Positions 15,360 to 23,897 of a stretch of 28,512 nucleotides of DNA are shown here, in pieces. Source of the DNA: Clostridium sp. CAG:245 (GTDB taxonomy: Bacteria; Bacillota; Clostridia; TANB77; CAG-508). Within the stretch, counting starts at the first letter, position 1; each line of letters opens with the position of its first letter. The stretch is taken from positions 1 to 28,512 of the forward strand of contig FR880032.1 of the NCBI GenBank assembly GCA_000435175.1, given 5' to 3'. Made by a program: the position numbers and the translations under genes. Below the pieces are notes generated by a model. It searched no databases and was not told where the DNA came from. It saw nothing but the letters and a program-made list of their open reading frames with translations.

Positions 15360-15917
15360 TTAGATGTTTTCCTGTACAGCTTGTACACATAATCTTTGGT
15401 TTACTTTATTTTTTATACATGTTATTAAAGTAAGTCTATTATCTGAAGTTCCCTCTAAATTACTCCAATCTGTTTCTAGTATTTCTTTTTTTGTATCAAC
15501 AATATATTTTCTTTCTCCATATTTAGTTGTGTATACTATTTCATCTCCTGGTTCTAACTCGTTTATCCTAGCAAAATAAGAATATTTATTTCCCCTGTTG
15601 TGAGCTGCAAGTCCAACATTTCCATCATATTTTGCCGTTTCTTCTATGTGCCCTATGTAATCTCTTAATATCTCATTAGTACTTCCTTCTTTTACTGTTC
15701 CATTTAAATTTATTTTTTCAATTTTTAAAGAACCTATTAAATCTTCTTCAAATCCATCATCTTCAGTTACTTCTTTTTCAACATCTTCTGTATTATCAAG
15801 TTGCTCACTTGTATTTTGTTTTTCTTGCTCTATAACTTTCTTGTCATATGAAAATAAAAAGCCTATAGCAACAATTAATATGAGCACAATAAATAAAACA
15901 AATATTTTTTTGTTCAT
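15360..15917 (-). CDS. Sortase (class D-like)
   Basis: 185 aa membrane-anchored cysteine transpeptidase that joins LPxTG-type proteins to the cell wall or to each other. One N-terminal membrane helix (residues about 5-23), a Glu/Asp-rich linker, then the sortase barrel. The catalytic set is visible: His in GLAAHNRG, Cys in LTLITC, Arg in NQRLCVQA. The block IGHIEETAKYDGNVGLAAHNRG resembles class D enzymes, though class assignment without alignment is uncertain. The start is ATG 15917 with AAGGA upstream; the frame is open to 15989 but has no better start. It precedes the adhesin in one operon, so the adhesin's LPRTG is the likely substrate. Confidence 0.9.
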   Translation of the reverse strand: MNKKIFVLFIVLILIVAIGFLFSYDKKVIEQEKQNTSEQLDNTEDVEKEVTEDDGFEEDLIGSLKIEKINLNGTVKEGSTNEILRDYIGHIEETAKYDGNVGLAAHNRGNKYSYFARINELEPGDEIVYTTKYGERKYIVDTKKEILETDWSNLEGTSDNRLTLITCIKNKVNQRLCVQAVQENI

Positions 15918-16123
15918 GCTTTTATAGTCCTTTCTTAAAACACTCAATCTAATTTCAAAATTTAATTTTTGCAAAGAAAATAAACACATAAAATACCTAT
16001 TTTACGTTTTAGTTAGTATATTTAATAGAATAACATTACAAAAATGGCTTTTTGTCTTTTCTTTTTATTTTGGATTTTATTTTAGAATAAATTTTCTTGA
16101 AAAAATCATTTGTGATATAGTAA

Positions 16124-16137
16124 TTTGATATATCAAA
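16124..16137 (-). promoter_or_regulatory. Palindrome just downstream of the sortase-adhesin promoter
   Basis: TTTGATATATCAAA is a perfect 14-bp palindrome at about +8 to +21 of the promoter at 16152-16179, a typical place for a repressor operator. The regulator is unknown. Confidence 0.45.
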
Positions 16138-16151
16138 ATTTAACTAATCTA

Positions 16152-16179
16152 ATTATACATTATTTTAAGATATAGTCAA
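16152..16179 (-). promoter_or_regulatory. Sigma-A promoter of the sortase-adhesin operon
   Basis: TTGACT, a 16-nt spacer and perfect TATAAT on the minus strand. The predicted leader is about 230 nt and holds a short ACAAAAA/TTTTTGT hairpin (16038-16055). A weaker second promoter (TTGCAA-17-TAGATT) lies closer to the gene. Between here and the hpf terminator the DNA (16180-16384) has only an 8-bp inverted repeat (16241-16248 and 16316-16323) and no gene. Confidence 0.65.
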
Positions 16180-16384
16180 TATGTTTTTTACATATTTTTA
16201 CAATTTCACATGTCATAATTCGACATTTTATTAATTGCACTAATGTAGTCTATATAACTCCATGACCAGTTTCGTAATTTTTCATATATTTAACCATTCC
16301 TTGCCTTTGCCCAGTCTACATTAAGTACAAATATTTTATTTAAAATTATTTGGTATTAATTTAATATTTATAAATATAACAAAA

Positions 16385-16418
16385 GAGATTATAAAACTTC
16401 TAAGCGTCTTATAATCTC
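16385..16418 (-). terminator. Intrinsic terminator of hpf
   Basis: GAGATTATAA/TTATAATCTC is a perfect 10-bp stem starting about 10 nt after the hpf stop. It is followed on the minus strand by TTTTGTT. Confidence 0.8.
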
Positions 16419-16428
16419 ATATTTTAAA

Positions 16429-16962
16429 CTATGCTTCTGGTTCTATTAAACCAAAGTTTTTGTTATCTTTTAATTTGTATATAACGTTTACTTTTCCTGT
16501 TTCAATGTTAACAAATGTTAAGAATCTGTTTTGTGGTTGTTCTTCTAATAATAATTTAGCATCTTCTGCTCCCATTGGTTTTATGCTGTAATACATTGTT
16601 TTAACTATTTCATCTTCTATTTCATGCTCTTCAGCTCTGCTTGCTTCTTTAGCTCTTATAGATTCTGTCATATTTTGCTTGTCCTTTTTAGTTTTCATTT
16701 TTCTAATTTGGCCCTCTAATATGTCAATATCTTTATCTATTGAAGCATATAAATCGTTGCTTGCTGTTACAGCTCTGAATGATTCTCCATTAACAGATAT
16801 TTGCATTTCTGCAACTTGGTCTCCGCCTTCTTTTTTTATTGTTACAAATAAATTTATATCTTCTGTATCAAAATATTTTTCTATTCTTTCTGCTTTTGTA
16901 TCAATATAATTTTTTATTGCGTCTGTTGCCTTTAGTTCCTTTCCTGTTATTTTTATGTTCAT
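16429..16962 (-). CDS. hpf: Ribosome hibernation promoting factor, long form
   Basis: 177 aa. Long HPF binds the 30S decoding region and dimerises 70S ribosomes into inactive 100S particles in slow growth. The N-terminal HPF/RaiA domain (about 1-100) has MNIKITGKELKATDAIKNYIDTKAERIEKYF and the DLYASIDKDIDILEGQIRK helix. The C-terminal dimerisation domain (about 122-177) includes EIVKTMYYSIKPMGAEDAKLLLE and the hydrophobic FLTFVNIETGKVNVIYKLKDNKNFGLIEP. AAAGGAG eight bases before ATG 16962 fixes the start. Monocistronic, with its own promoter and terminator. Confidence 0.95.
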   Translation of the reverse strand: MNIKITGKELKATDAIKNYIDTKAERIEKYFDTEDINLFVTIKKEGGDQVAEMQISVNGESFRAVTASNDLYASIDKDIDILEGQIRKMKTKKDKQNMTESIRAKEASRAEEHEIEDEIVKTMYYSIKPMGAEDAKLLLEEQPQNRFLTFVNIETGKVNVIYKLKDNKNFGLIEPEA

Positions 16963-17010
16963 AAAAATCGCTCCTTTCAATTTATCGAAATGTATTTTTC
17001 TTGCGACTTC

Positions 17011-17039
17011 ATTATATATGTTTTTTGTACTTTTTTCAA
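17011..17039 (-). promoter_or_regulatory. Sigma-A promoter of hpf
   Basis: TTGAAA, a 17-nt spacer and perfect TATAAT on the minus strand, about 48 nt upstream of the start codon. Confidence 0.75.
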
Positions 17040-17170
17040 GTGTTTTTTGTTCTTTTGTTGTTTTTGCATTCTTGTTGTTACATTTGTTTATTTTTAATAT
17101 TTATACACATATAGAAAATAAGATATGTATAGACGTAAAGAAAATCTGTAAACACTTAGTTTTATACACT

Positions 17171-17524
17171 TCATATGGCATTTTTTATATGTTTTATCTT
17201 ATATTTTTCAGCTATTAAATACACTTCTACCACGTCAAATCTTATTTGCTTATTTTCCAATTTATTTTTGCATACATAATATTGGGCTGTTTGCTCTATA
17301 TGAATTTGCTTAGTTTTAGTTACAGCTTCAGCTGGTCTTCCATATTTTAAATTTGTTCTAGCTTTTACTTCTACAAATATTATTTTATTTTTTTCAGTTG
17401 CTATTATGTCGATTTCTCCTTGTTTTCCTCTATAATTTCTTTCTAAAATTCTATATCCACTACTACTTAAATACTTTGTTGCTAAATCTTCACCAATTTT
17501 TCCAATTTGTTGTTTCGTATTCAC
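17171..17524 (-). CDS. YraN/UPF0102 family endonuclease-like protein
   Basis: 117 aa, a small PD-(D/E)xK-fold protein of the YraN (UPF0102) family, often found with dprA and comM; its role is unproven, probably nucleic-acid processing. Motifs: KIGEDLATKYLSSSGYRILERNYR, the catalytic-type GEIDII followed by FVEVKAR (Asp and ExK), then YGRPAEAVTKTKQ. GTG 17524 is preferred: AAAGGCGG lies upstream and the resulting VNTKQQIGKIGED matches family N-termini. An in-frame ATG at 17587 would add 21 residues but has no SD. Third gene after comM and dprA on the same strand. Confidence 0.85.
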   Translation of the reverse strand: MNTKQQIGKIGEDLATKYLSSSGYRILERNYRGKQGEIDIIATEKNKIIFVEVKARTNLKYGRPAEAVTKTKQIHIEQTAQYYVCKNKLENKQIRFDVVEVYLIAEKYKIKHIKNAI

Positions 17525-17686
17525 GTTTCCAATCCGCCTTTCCTCAATTAATTTCTTAATTACATATAATTGTTTTTCAAAATACATTGCTTAATCTACA
17601 TTTAGAAATATACTCCACGTGATACTTAAGAATTCAATATTCATGATTAAATTACCTCTTACTTAATTAGATTGTAGTTTAAAACT

Positions 17687-18613
17687 TTAACTAATTTTTT
17701 TGCCCGCTCTTACATAATAGTTTCCGGGAACTTGTTCTATTGTTCCCTCAATTTCCATTATTGTTAGCATAGAATTAACTTCAGAAATATCTTTATTTAT
17801 TTTTTTAGCAATTTCTTCTGATGTCATTTCTTGTTCTAATAATCTAGAAATTTTACTAAAGTCTGTTACCACTGTATTATCATTACCTAAAATCACTTTG
17901 TTTTCTTTCTGATTTTTTTCTTCATTTTTGTCTTTTTTCCCAGAAGTACTCTTGTAAAAATTTTTTCCATACAAATCTTCTATTAATTGTCTTGGTGTTG
18001 TTACTATTTTAGCTCCATCTGCTAATAATTCGTTTACACCAGAACTATTCTTTTGGTCTAGACTTACAGGAATACAATACACCTTTTTCTTTTGAATTTT
18101 TGCATATGTTGCTGTTATTTTACTTCCACTTCTATGCTCTGCTTCTATAACTAAAACTGCATCTGCTAAACCACTAATTAGCCTATTTCTTTTTGGAAAA
18201 TTGCTCATTTTTGTTTCTTCATTTTCCTCATACTCTGTAATTACACAGCCACCAACATCAATTATGTTATTATATAACCATATATTTTGTGATGGGTAAA
18301 TATATTTAAATCCACCTCCTAGTACCGCAATTGTTTTTCCAATTTCGTGCATTGCACCACAGTGAGCTGATGTGTCTATACCTATTGCCATTCCACTAAT
18401 TACACATATTCCTCTTTTTGCAAGTTCTGACGCAAATATATTGGCATATTTTCTTCCATATTCAGAACAGTTTCTCGATCCAACTATGGCAACTATTTTT
18501 TGCTCATTTAATAATCCCACATTTCCTTGGCAATACAATTGTTCAGGATATTCCCTTATTCGTAACAGCCTTTGTGGGTATTTTTCTTCATAACATTTAA
18601 TAATTTCTATAAT
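17687..18613 (-). CDS. dprA: DNA-processing protein DprA, N-terminal domain missing and no normal start codon
   Basis: DprA loads RecA on incoming single-stranded DNA during transformation. The Rossmann core is complete: VAIVGSR, SGMAIGIDTSAHCGA, GGGFKYIYPSQN, FPKRNRLISGLADAVLVIEAEHRSGSKITA. A C-terminal winged helix (about the last 55 residues) follows. The first possible standard start is TTG at 18538, but that lies inside the conserved segment. In-frame coding continues upstream (KYPQRLLRIREYPEQLYCQGN) to a TGA at 18619-18617 without any ATG, GTG or TTG. An ATT at 18613 follows GGAAGG by seven bases. A nearby ATG (18620) reaches the frame only if one A is removed. The usual N-terminal SAM-like domain (about 70 aa) is absent. 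It may use an AUU start, be frameshifted, or be a recent pseudogene. Confidence 0.85.
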   Translation of the reverse strand: MIEIIKCYEEKYPQRLLRIREYPEQLYCQGNVGLLNEQKIVAIVGSRNCSEYGRKYANIFASELAKRGICVISGMAIGIDTSAHCGAMHEIGKTIAVLGGGFKYIYPSQNIWLYNNIIDVGGCVITEYEENEETKMSNFPKRNRLISGLADAVLVIEAEHRSGSKITATYAKIQKKKVYCIPVSLDQKNSSGVNELLADGAKIVTTPRQLIEDLYGKNFYKSTSGKKDKNEEKNQKENKVILGNDNTVVTDFSKISRLLEQEMTSEEIAKKINKDISEVNSMLTIMEIEGTIEQVPGNYYVRAGKKIS

Positions 18614-18751
18614 TGATCATCCTTCCCTCTATAAAATTAACAATAAAATATACTTAAAATATAATTTTCTACAAACTATATGTAATCACATCTTTTTCCA
18701 AATTTTATATAGTAAAATTTCTAATTTTTATTGTCCTCTAACCATATTTTT

Positions 18752-20278
18752 CTATCTAGTCCAATATTTCCTATCTAAACTCCTATACTGTATAGCTTCT
18801 GCTATATGTTTTTTCTTTATTTCTTCTGAATTATCTAAATCCGCTATTGTCCTTGCGACCTTTAATATTCTTGTATATGCTCTTGCACTCATTTTCAATC
18901 TTTCGAATGCAGAATGTAGTAATTTTTCGGATTCTTCATCTAAGATGCAAAATTTATTTATTAGATTCGAATTTAGTTCTGAATTTGAAAAAATTTTATA
19001 TTCTTTGTAACGTTCTCTTTGCTTTTCTCTAGCCTTATTTACTCTTTTCCTTATTTCGGTTGAAGTTTCTTCTATCTCATTTTCCTTTAAATCTGTGTAT
19101 TTTACTGGATTAACTTCTACCTGTATATCTATTCTGTCTAATAAAGGTCCACTTAATCTATTCATATATTTATTAATAGCAGTTTCACTACAGGTACATT
19201 CTTTTTCTTTTGAGCCGTAATATCCACACGGACACGGATTCATAGAAGCAACAAGCATAAATCTACATGGATATACAATATTTCCACTTAGCCTATTAAT
19301 GTTTACCTGTCCTTCTTCCATAGGACTTCTCAGTAATTCTAGTGTATTTTTATTAAATTGAGGTAATTCATCCAGAAATAACACTCCATTATGTGCTAAG
19401 CTTATTTCTCCTGGTTTAGCTATTTTACCACCGCCAATTAGTGCCGCAGGTGTAATTGAATAATGTGGAGCTCTGTACTGCCTATTGTTTATAATTGGCT
19501 CTCCCTGTGGCATATTTCCTGCAATACTATATATCTTAGTAATTTCTATTGCTTCTTCAAAAGTTAAATCTGGCAATATTGAAGCTACTCGTTGTGCCAT
19601 CATTGTTTTGCCTGAACCAGGACTTCCAATAAGCAGGCAATTATGACCTCCTGCTGTCGCGACTTCCAGTGCTCGCTTTACATTTTTTTGACCTTTCACA
19701 TCTTCAAAATCTGTATTTATGTATTCAATGTTATACTCAAATTCTGTTTTTTTCTCTGGAGAGATTTTAATTTTATTATTAAAAAATTCAATTACTTCTC
19801 TAAGATTTTCTACTCCAATCACATCTATTCCATCAACAAGAGCCCCTTCTTTTGCATTTTCTTTTGGCAGTATTATTTTATTAATTCCCTTTCTTTTTGC
19901 TTCTAAGCAAATAGGCAAAATTCCATTAACTCTATTTATATGTCCATCTAAAGATAGTTCTCCAATTACAACAGTTCTTTCTTCTATCATTTTTATTACG
20001 CCCATGTTTAATAAAATGGCTACCGCAATTGGTAAGTCATAAAATGTGCCTTCTTTTCTTAAATCCGCAGGAGATAAATTGACTATAATTTTTCTGCTTA
20101 AAAACTCATGCCCAGAATTTTTTATCGCAGTTTTTACACGCTCTTTAGCTTCTTTTACACTAATATCTGGCAAGCCAACAATTTCCCAGCAAGGCATACC
20201 AGACGAAATATCTACTTGTACCTCTATTAAATAGCCTTCTAGTCCTCTAAGCGCAATACTATTTACTTTAGATAGCAT
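18752..20278 (-). CDS. comM: YifB/ComM family Mg-chelatase-like AAA ATPase
   Basis: 508 aa. ComM is a hexameric helicase that promotes branch migration during natural transformation. The N-terminal ChlI/Lon-protease-like domain (about 1-170) includes VKEAKERVKTAIKNSG and NLSPADLRKEGTFYDLPIA. The AAA module has Walker A GSPGSGKT at 218-225 and Walker B GVLFLDELPQF. The cysteine-rich loop NPCPCGYYG...CTC and the C-terminal Mg-chelatase C domain (SARAYTRILKVARTIADL) follow. Length matches the family (about 500-510 aa). GGTG lies seven bases before ATG. It heads a comM-dprA-yraN cluster transcribed from the promoter at 20370-20398. Confidence 0.95.
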   Translation of the reverse strand: MLSKVNSIALRGLEGYLIEVQVDISSGMPCWEIVGLPDISVKEAKERVKTAIKNSGHEFLSRKIIVNLSPADLRKEGTFYDLPIAVAILLNMGVIKMIEERTVVIGELSLDGHINRVNGILPICLEAKRKGINKIILPKENAKEGALVDGIDVIGVENLREVIEFFNNKIKISPEKKTEFEYNIEYINTDFEDVKGQKNVKRALEVATAGGHNCLLIGSPGSGKTMMAQRVASILPDLTFEEAIEITKIYSIAGNMPQGEPIINNRQYRAPHYSITPAALIGGGKIAKPGEISLAHNGVLFLDELPQFNKNTLELLRSPMEEGQVNINRLSGNIVYPCRFMLVASMNPCPCGYYGSKEKECTCSETAINKYMNRLSGPLLDRIDIQVEVNPVKYTDLKENEIEETSTEIRKRVNKAREKQRERYKEYKIFSNSELNSNLINKFCILDEESEKLLHSAFERLKMSARAYTRILKVARTIADLDNSEEIKKKHIAEAIQYRSLDRKYWTR

Positions 20279-20369
20279 AATTATGCACCACTTTCTATAA
20301 AAATTTAATAATTGGATTTTTCTTCGAATTAATTTTTTGAATAAAATTGTTTGATTTAAACTTTAATAA

Positions 20370-20398
20370 AGTATATACCATAATTTTCCATTTTGCAA
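20370..20398 (-). promoter_or_regulatory. Sigma-A promoter of comM-dprA-yraN
   Basis: TTGCAA, a 17-nt spacer and TATACT on the minus strand, giving a leader of about 85 nt. A GATTAAT/ATTAATC hairpin (20440-20457) lies upstream of the -35. Confidence 0.55.
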
Positions 20399-20508
20399 GT
20401 ATAACTCATCGTCAAATTTCAACAAAATATGACATACCTGATTAATATCAATTAATCGCAGCACTTCTGATAATAACAATGGATGCCTCCGATTTTCACA
20501 TGATAAAA

Positions 20509-20534
20509 CCTTGATAAGATTCACTCTATCAAGG
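20509..20534 (-). terminator. Intrinsic terminator of nadD
   Basis: CCTTGATA/TATCAAGG with a 10-nt loop, ten bases after the nadD stop, followed on the minus strand by TTTTATC. Confidence 0.75.
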
Positions 20535-20543
20535 CTTACTAAA

Positions 20544-21140
20544 CTATAAATATAAATTATTTTCTTCTATATATTGTACTATTTCCGGATTTGTATATTT
20601 TTCGCATTCTTTATAATTTCCATTTTGTATAAGTTCTCTTATAATTCCAGAACTTACATTCGAATATTTTTTCTCATCTAAAAATTCAAAATTATTTTTA
20701 TTTTGCTTTAATATTTCTTGTGTACCTAATAAGCTTTTTGAATCTGAACCATTTCTTTCAAATATTATGTATTTAAAATTTTCTATTAACTCTTTTGCAT
20801 TTTTCCAAGTAGGTAATTTTTCAAAGTTGTCTGCACCCATTATATAATAATTTTCCGTACTTTTATATTTCTGCTCTATTAATTCAAATGCCTGCAAGGT
20901 ATTTAATGTTTGTTTTCGTCCTAACTCTATGTTTTCAACCATTATTTTATCATCACAAATAAGCTCTAACATTTTATATCTATAATTTTCATCTATCAAA
21001 CTAGGCTTATTATATAAGTTCCCAACTGGTACAAAATATACTGCATCCAAATTAAATTTTTCTATTGACATTTTTGCAACATTTATATGCGCATATGTTG
21101 GTGGATTGAAACTACCACCAAAAAAGCCTAATTTTTTCAT
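20544..21140 (-). CDS. nadD: Nicotinate-nucleotide adenylyltransferase NadD
   Basis: 198 aa cytoplasmic enzyme that converts nicotinate mononucleotide plus ATP to deamido-NAD, the shared step of de novo and salvage NAD synthesis. Motifs: GFFGGSFNPPTYAH at residues 5-18 (nucleotidyltransferase HxGH-type, here TYAH), the GADNFEKLPTWKN block at about 100-112, and the C-terminal SNVSSGIIRELI (variant of ISSTxIR). AAAGGAG upstream of the ATG. It stands alone here; in many Firmicutes it is followed by yqeK and rsfS, which are absent. Divergent from rpsT. Confidence 0.94.
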   Translation of the reverse strand: MKKLGFFGGSFNPPTYAHINVAKMSIEKFNLDAVYFVPVGNLYNKPSLIDENYRYKMLELICDDKIMVENIELGRKQTLNTLQAFELIEQKYKSTENYYIMGADNFEKLPTWKNAKELIENFKYIIFERNGSDSKSLLGTQEILKQNKNNFEFLDEKKYSNVSSGIIRELIQNGNYKECEKYTNPEIVQYIEENNLYL

Positions 21141-21365
21141 TATTTACATTTCTCCTTTAAAACAAAAAATCAATTAAAATTTTAATACACATTTTTGCAT
21201 TCCTAAAAATTTTACATAGTTTTTTTGATTGTTATTTAATTTTCTACTTTGTTTAATCTTATAATATTAAATACTTAATTTTTCATTTAAGATAATTCTT
21301 TTTCTTAATTTCATGATAAATTATACGTATTTTTATACTTTTTGTAAAGATTTTTCTACTAATCC

Positions 21366-21394
21366 TTGCAAATTTACCAAATTCATGGTACAAT
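21366..21394 (+). promoter_or_regulatory. Sigma-A promoter of rpsT
   Basis: TTGCAA, a 17-nt spacer and TACAAT, predicted start near 21401, giving a leader of about 37 nt. The upstream stretch 21141-21365 between the divergent nadD and rpsT genes is A/T-rich without further recognisable features. Confidence 0.7.
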
Positions 21395-21437
21395 AATATG
21401 CGTTATAATTACAAACTCAAAGGGAGGTGCAATAAAC

Positions 21438-21704
21438 ATGCCAAATATCAAATCTGCAATCAAACGTGTAAACGTTATAGAGAAGAAAACTGCTAGAAAT
21501 AATATGATTAAATCTGGATATAAATCAGCTGTTAAGAAATTTGAGCAAGCTGTTGAAGCTGGAAAAGTTGAAGACGCAAAAGTTTTACTTTCTGAAGCTA
21601 CAAAGAAAATAGACCAAGCTTGTACAAAAGGAGTTATCGTTAAGAATACAGCTTCTAGAAAAAAATCTGCTTTAGCAAAAAAATTAAATGCAATGAATGC
21701 ATAA
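21438..21704 (+). CDS. rpsT: 30S ribosomal protein S20
   Basis: 88 aa, basic and helical, binds 16S rRNA early in 30S assembly. It begins with the standard MPNIKSAIKRV and has AARNNMIKS-type and KNTASRKKSALAKKLNA blocks typical of S20. The true start is ATG 21438, eight bases after AGGGAGGTG; the frame extends upstream into non-coding DNA. Monocistronic, with its own promoter and a strong terminator. Confidence 0.97.
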   Translation: MPNIKSAIKRVNVIEKKTARNNMIKSGYKSAVKKFEQAVEAGKVEDAKVLLSEATKKIDQACTKGVIVKNTASRKKSALAKKLNAMNA

Positions 21705-21737
21705 ATAAAAAATTGTGCACAGTTTTTTATTGAGTAG

Positions 21738-21765
21738 AATCGTAATAACATTTGTTATTGCGATT
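21738..21765 (+). terminator. Intrinsic terminator of rpsT
   Basis: AATCGTAATAACA pairs with TGTTATTGCGATT (one G-U pair), followed by TTTTATTTTTT. A smaller hairpin (AAAAATTG/CAGTTTTT) sits just upstream at about 21710-21727. The remaining 21775-21975 is A/T-rich with no supported gene. Confidence 0.85.
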
Positions 21766-21975
21766 TTATTTTTTCGCTATGCTCATTGCATTTGTTTCAA
21801 GTGCCTTTCTGCCTTAACTCCTCCTACAATTTTTTATTTAAATTTATCAAATACAATATTGTATATTATAGAACAATCATTACTACATTACTTTATATTA
21901 ATTTTTCCATTTATTTCAACTATATTTTTCATCTTTTATATGATATCATTTATATAGTAGATTTAAAATATAATT

Positions 21976-22003
21976 TTGCATGTTGTCTATAATTATATAA
22001 TAT
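21976..22003 (+). promoter_or_regulatory. Possible promoter of the small membrane protein
   Basis: TTGCAT, a 16-nt spacer and TAATAT, about 90 nt upstream of the start codon. The surrounding DNA is very A/T-rich, so chance matches are likely. Confidence 0.35.
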
Positions 22004-22092
22004 GTATCAAATTACTGGAGTAAAATACAAAAACCTTACAACAACATACTTTTCAATATATTATAAATAAATTAGAAAGGATGGATTTTTAA

Positions 22093-22374
22093 ATGTTTTT
22101 GATTTTTAAGAGTTTTTTTAATAAATTTCTTTCTGTTTTTGATTTTTCTTTTGAGCCAAAAGTAAAAAATCTTATGACTGCAGGTGTACAAATTTCGTTT
22201 ATTTTAGTACTATTTGCCACACTTATAATGTCTATTTACTTAACCATGAATCAATCTTACATAGTATATGAAATTGGCTCTTCTCTTTTTAAGTCTTTCA
22301 CAATGTTTATGGCAATTTTCTTTATAAGTGGAATTGCGTTTAATACTATTTTAAAAGAAAAAACTAGTAGATAA
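22093..22374 (+). CDS. Small two-helix membrane protein of unknown function
   Basis: 93 aa. A short amphipathic, Phe/Lys-rich N-terminus (FKSFFNKFLSVFDFSFEPKVKNLM) is followed by two membrane helices, about 31-53 and 68-86, and a basic C-terminus (KEKTSR). AAAGG lies upstream, though further from the ATG than usual (about 13 nt). I recall similar small integral membrane proteins in clostridial genomes, but cannot name a function. It lies alone between rpsT and the gat operon, with a shared stem-loop terminator at its 3' end. Confidence 0.65.
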   Translation: MFLIFKSFFNKFLSVFDFSFEPKVKNLMTAGVQISFILVLFATLIMSIYLTMNQSYIVYEIGSSLFKSFTMFMAIFFISGIAFNTILKEKTSR

Positions 22375-22399
22375 ATTTTCTAACCTATATTTTCATAAA

Positions 22400-22441
22400 A
22401 AAGATGCACATTTAAAGTAATTAAACTCTTTGTGCATCTTT
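22400..22441. terminator. Bidirectional terminator between the small membrane protein and gatB
   Basis: AAAGATGCACA/TGTGCATCTTT, an 11-bp perfect stem with an inner TTTAA/TTAAA helix. It is flanked by T-rich sequence on the plus side and by TTTATG on the minus side. It serves two convergent genes. Confidence 0.8.
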
Positions 22442-22445
22442 ATTA

Positions 22446-23894
22446 TTATTTATTCATTTCTTCTATAAACATTTTGTTCAACATTTGTGGATTTGCCTTG
22501 CCTTTTGTAGTTTTCATTGCTTGTCCAACTAAGAATCCTAAGGCTCTGTCTTTTCCTGCTTTGTAGTCTGCTATTGATTGTGGATTTGCTTCTAATACTT
22601 GCATTACAACCTCTTTTATAGCTCCTTCATCAGAAATTTGTATCCAGCCTTTTGCTTTTATTATTTCTTCTGGCTTGCGTGTTGTAGCATCTTCTACAAA
22701 CATTTCTTCAAGCACTTTTTTACCTATTGCAGAACTTATTGTTCCTTTGTCTATCAATTCTACTAGACTTGCAAGTTCAGCTCCTGTAAATGGAATGTGT
22801 TCTGGCTCTAGCTCTTCCTCGTTTAATATACGAGAAATATCTGATAAAATCCAGTTGGCAACTGCTTTTGCGTTTTTGCATATTTTCTCTGCAGCTTCAA
22901 ACAAGTTTGATAAATATTTAGAAGCAGTAAGTAATCTAGCATCTTTTTCAGATAACTTGTACTCTTCCATGTATCTTGTTTTTCTGCTTTCTGGCAACTC
23001 TGGAAGTGTTTTTCTTATATTTTCTATATATTCATCAGATAATTTTATTGCAACCAAGTCTGGCTCTGGGAAATATCTGTAATCTTGTGCATCTTCCTTG
23101 TTTCTCATAGAAAATGTTCTACCAGATACATCGTCCCATCTTAGTGTTTCTTGCTCTATAATTCCGCCATTATCTAGTACTTCTGACTGTCTTTGAATTT
23201 CATATTCTATTGCTCTTGAAATTGACTTAAATGAGTTCATGTTTTTCATTTCCGTACGTGTTCCAAATGGTGTTCCTGGCTTATGTATAGAAACGTTTAC
23301 GTCTGCTCTAAATGAACCTTCTTGCATCTTACAATCAGATACTTCTATATATTCTAATGTAGATTTTAATTTTTTCAAATAAGCATCTGCTTCTTTTGCA
23401 GACCTTAGATCTGGTTCAGAAACTATTTCTATTAGAGGAACTCCAGCTCTGTTTAAATCAACTAAACTCCCCTCGCTAAACTCGTTGTGGTTTAACTTTC
23501 CAGCATCTTCTTCAATATGAATTCTTAAAATTCTTATCTTTTTCTTTTCACCGTTTTCTTCTTCAATTTCTATGTAACCATTGTTGCAAAGAGGCTTGTC
23601 AAACTGTGAAATCTGGTAAGATTTTGGTAAGTCTGGGTAGAAATAATTTTTTCTATCGTTTTTACTGTCTTTTGAAATTGAACAATTTGTTGCAAGACCT
23701 GCTTTTACAGCATATTCTACTACTTTTTCGTTTAATACTGGAAGAGTTCCTGGCATTGCCATACAAATTGGGCATGTGTGTGTGTTTGGCATTCCACCAA
23801 ATTCTGTTGAGCAACTGCAAAATATTTTTGTTTTTGTAGAAAGCTCTGCATGGACCTCTAGTCCTATTATAGCTTCATAATCTTCTCTTGGCAT
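22446..23894 (-). CDS. gatB: Aspartyl/glutamyl-tRNA(Asn/Gln) amidotransferase subunit B
   Basis: 482 aa, the kinase/tRNA-recognition subunit of GatCAB, which activates the misacylated Glu or Asp on tRNA and amidates it with ammonia from GatA. The N-terminal cradle starts YEAIIGLEVHAELSTKTKIFCSC, with a zinc-type cysteine set (CSC and CPICMAMPG). SGRTFSMRNKEDAQDYRYFPEPDL is the strongly conserved core. The C-terminal YqeY-like helical domain (about 330-480) binds tRNA. The length is standard. The start lies three bases after the gatA stop with GGAG in the overlap, so translation is coupled. No glnS-type enzyme is in view; the pathway is indirect Gln-tRNA formation. Confidence 0.97.
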   Translation of the reverse strand: MPREDYEAIIGLEVHAELSTKTKIFCSCSTEFGGMPNTHTCPICMAMPGTLPVLNEKVVEYAVKAGLATNCSISKDSKNDRKNYFYPDLPKSYQISQFDKPLCNNGYIEIEEENGEKKKIRILRIHIEEDAGKLNHNEFSEGSLVDLNRAGVPLIEIVSEPDLRSAKEADAYLKKLKSTLEYIEVSDCKMQEGSFRADVNVSIHKPGTPFGTRTEMKNMNSFKSISRAIEYEIQRQSEVLDNGGIIEQETLRWDDVSGRTFSMRNKEDAQDYRYFPEPDLVAIKLSDEYIENIRKTLPELPESRKTRYMEEYKLSEKDARLLTASKYLSNLFEAAEKICKNAKAVANWILSDISRILNEEELEPEHIPFTGAELASLVELIDKGTISSAIGKKVLEEMFVEDATTRKPEEIIKAKGWIQISDEGAIKEVVMQVLEANPQSIADYKAGKDRALGFLVGQAMKTTKGKANPQMLNKMFIEEMNK

Positions 23895-23897
23895 TTT

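Noticed and set aside
15918..16145. c-di-GMP riboswitch in the long sortase leader
   Set aside because: Such switches often control clostridial adhesins, but neither the GEMM-I core nor a terminator-coupled aptamer is visible; only a short A/T hairpin.
16241..16323. Small RNA gene bounded by an 8-bp inverted repeat
   Set aside because: A single short outer stem, no promoter aligned to it and no inner structure of note.
21715..21992. Two overlapping plus-strand open frames after rpsT
   Set aside because: They run through the rpsT terminator, lack an SD and are made of T-rich low-complexity sequence.
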